DNA from: Pseudanabaena sp. FACHB-2040
GTDB taxonomy: Bacteria > Cyanobacteriota > Cyanobacteriia > Phormidesmidales > Phormidesmidaceae
Assembly (NCBI RefSeq): GCF_014696715.1
Contig: NZ_JACJQO010000022.1
Span: 248,001 to 312,000, forward strand
Direction of reading: 5' to 3'
DNA: 64,000 bases
Shown here: positions 63,002 through 64,000 of the stretch, in pieces
Numbering within the stretch: the stretch's first letter is position 1
Layout of the letters: each line of letters begins with the position of its first letter
Translations under genes and position numbers: made by a program
Notes under the pieces: model-generated
What the model saw: only the letters and a program-made list of their open reading frames with translations
What the model was told of the DNA's origin: nothing
Database searches by the model: none

Positions 63002-64000
63002 TTAGGGACGGTTGCCGGGGGTGCGTCCGCCTTCATCATTGCTGCCGCCACGGGGGCGAGAGTTGCCGGGGTCACAGCCTTCTGCGCCGTTGCCAATGCC
63101 CTGGTTGCAGTTGCGACGACGGCCCTCGTCATCATCGTCGTCGTCATCGTCATCGTCGTCGTCCACCTCGACTGAGTTTTGGTTGGTCGTGGTGGTGGTC
63201 GTGGTGGTGTTAGTGTTGATGACGTTTGACAGGTTGGTGGAGTTGACGATGTAGGCCGACTGCACCGCTTCTACCCGACCTAGGTAAGCCAGCGACTGAT
63301 ACATAAAGCCGCAAGCTTCAGCACGGCTGACAGTTTGAGTCAGGTTGAGGGTGCGCAGCTGAGGATAGTTGACCAGGATGCCCCGCTCAACCAAAGCCGC
63401 AATGACCACCCGATGTTGAGTTGGAATGCTGCTGGCATCGGTGAAGACGCTGAGCAGCTGGTCTACCGACTGGCCTGACGATACCTGGGTAATGCCCAAG
63501 CCTCTAGCCAGTGATATCAGCATATCCAGACGAGTCAGGCTGGCATTGGGGTTGAAGGTACCGTTTGACAGGTTGATAAAGCCCATTGAGTAGGCAGATT
63601 GAATCGACTGGTAAGCCCAGTAGCTGCTAGACAGGTTGCGAATCATCACAGGCTGCCGCACAGAGGGGCGGTCAAACGCCCGCGCCACCATTGCCGCGAA
63701 CTGGGCCTGGGTCAGATTGTTGGAGGGCAAAAACGCTCCACTGGGGAAGCCTTCAACAACCTCAATAGCAGAAAGACGGTAGATGAAGTCGCTGGCCCAG
63801 TAGTTGGTGACCAGATCGGTGTAGCGTGTCTGGGAAACTGTGGTGGTCGTGGTCGTGGTGGTGCGGTTTTGCTGAATTTGAACGGCACCGCCTTCGCGAT
63901 CATCATCATCATCATCGTCGTCGTCGTCATCGTCGTCTTTTAGCAGGGACTGGTCATAGAGCCAGTCAAAGTCTTGAATGGGGCCAGACGCTTTGTCAGG
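63002..64000 (-). CDS. SLH-domain surface protein, 5-prime end beyond the window
   Basis: 332 residues visible; the frame is open to base 64000. The SLH repeats lie between two unusual linkers: TDLVTNYWASDFIYRLSAIE opens the first, then AYQSIQSAYSMGFINLSNGTF and LTRLDMLISLARGLG. The N-side linker has 13 Asp (63899-63937) then eight Thr; the C-side linker has a Thr run then 12 Asp (63128-63163). The C-terminus has CNQGIGNGAEGCDPGNS, then SNDEGGRTPGN, a motif also seen at the end of other bacterial surface proteins. SLH domains bind pyruvylated cell-wall polymers. The TTG-initiated frame at 63730 is internal. Confidence 0.88.
   Translation of the reverse strand, partial: PDKASGPIQDFDWLYDQSLLKDDDDDDDDDDDDDREGGAVQIQQNRTTTTTTTTVSQTRYTDLVTNYWASDFIYRLSAIEVVEGFPSGAFLPSNNLTQAQFAAMVARAFDRPSVRQPVMIRNLSSSYWAYQSIQSAYSMGFINLSNGTFNPNASLTRLDMLISLARGLGITQVSSGQSVDQLLSVFTDASSIPTQHRVVIAALVERGILVNYPQLRTLNLTQTVSRAEACGFMYQSLAYLGRVEAVQSAYIVNSTNLSNVINTNTTTTTTTTNQNSVEVDDDDDDDDDDDDEGRRRNCNQGIGNGAEGCDPGNSRPRGGSNDEGGRTPGNRP

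Noticed and set aside
63012-63254. Plus-strand ORF of Ser and Val runs
   Set aside because: Antisense of the poly-Asp and poly-Thr tracts of the SLH gene.

Overview
The window is cyanobacterial chromosome. Evidence: many copies of the octamer GCGATCGC (HIP1), a clear hetR, a carboxysomal beta-carbonic anhydrase, PII (glnB), Amt, pilMNOQ, and many cyanobacteria-restricted families (DUF2499, DUF3593, DUF3134, DUF3370, DUF3685, DUF4336, PAP/fibrillin). HetR with a linked RGSGR protein points to a filamentous cyanobacterium. Nothing here shows whether it makes heterocysts; a Leptolyngbya/Nodosilinea-like filament is a reasonable guess. I see no tRNA, rRNA, CRISPR array or intact insertion sequence.

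Layout. 1-3.1 kb (minus): lipoprotein methyltransferase, EamA transporter, aspartate aminotransferase. 3.1-5.2 kb (plus): a differentiation/patterning locus, with a secreted PatX-like protein carrying three RGSGR pentapeptides followed by hetR. 5.3-10.3 kb: small conserved protein, coiled-coil Pro/Ala-rich protein, CsaB-like pyruvyl transferase, DUF2499-DUF3593 membrane pair, glyoxalase-fold protein, secreted-type nuclease. 10.6-13.5 kb: ammonium transporter with a perfect NtcA box, a small membrane protein behind it, and a GntR regulator. 13.5-16.5 kb: carbonic anhydrase, zinc-ribbon protein, CobD-like enzyme and HU. 16.8-21.9 kb: pilMNOQ type IV pilus operon. 22.4-32.9 kb: purT, an orphan ABC binding lipoprotein, folC, glnB (second NtcA box), isochorismatase-like hydrolase, mraY, small acidic protein, fibrillin, TPR protein, queG. 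33-41.5 kb: secreted zinc metalloprotease, DUF3370 protein, fibrillin-like protein, orphan peptide-type permease, ROK kinase, DUF1361 membrane protein. 41.5-51.8 kb: glgP, membrane-anchored unknown, pentapeptide-repeat protein, an overlapping pair (helical-repeat membrane protein plus receiver-DUF3685 protein), NDH-2 and a HAD hydrolase. 51.8-64 kb: small conserved gene, a strongly structured 157-nt intergenic element, RNase III, an AT-rich NYN nuclease gene, cell-wall amidase, threonine aldolase, DUF4336 protein, sulfotransferase, decayed gene debris, copper-type P-ATPase, and a truncated SLH-domain protein with poly-Asp and poly-Thr linkers.

How the genes fit together. HetR is the master transcription factor whose C-terminal pocket binds RGSGR, and all pocket residues I can check are conserved here. 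The adjacent secreted protein supplies the pentapeptide three times, so the pair looks like a local activator/diffusible-inhibitor module with a multi-copy signal precursor. Nitrogen status is linked through NtcA boxes before amt and glnB. pilMNOQ, the amidase, mraY, csaB, the SLH protein and the metalloprotease are envelope functions.

The two best targets for new biology are the triple-RGSGR PatX-like gene with its unusual upstream region (3.2-4.0 kb), and the multi-branched RNA-like element at 52154-52310, where two G.U pairs fit only on the plus strand.
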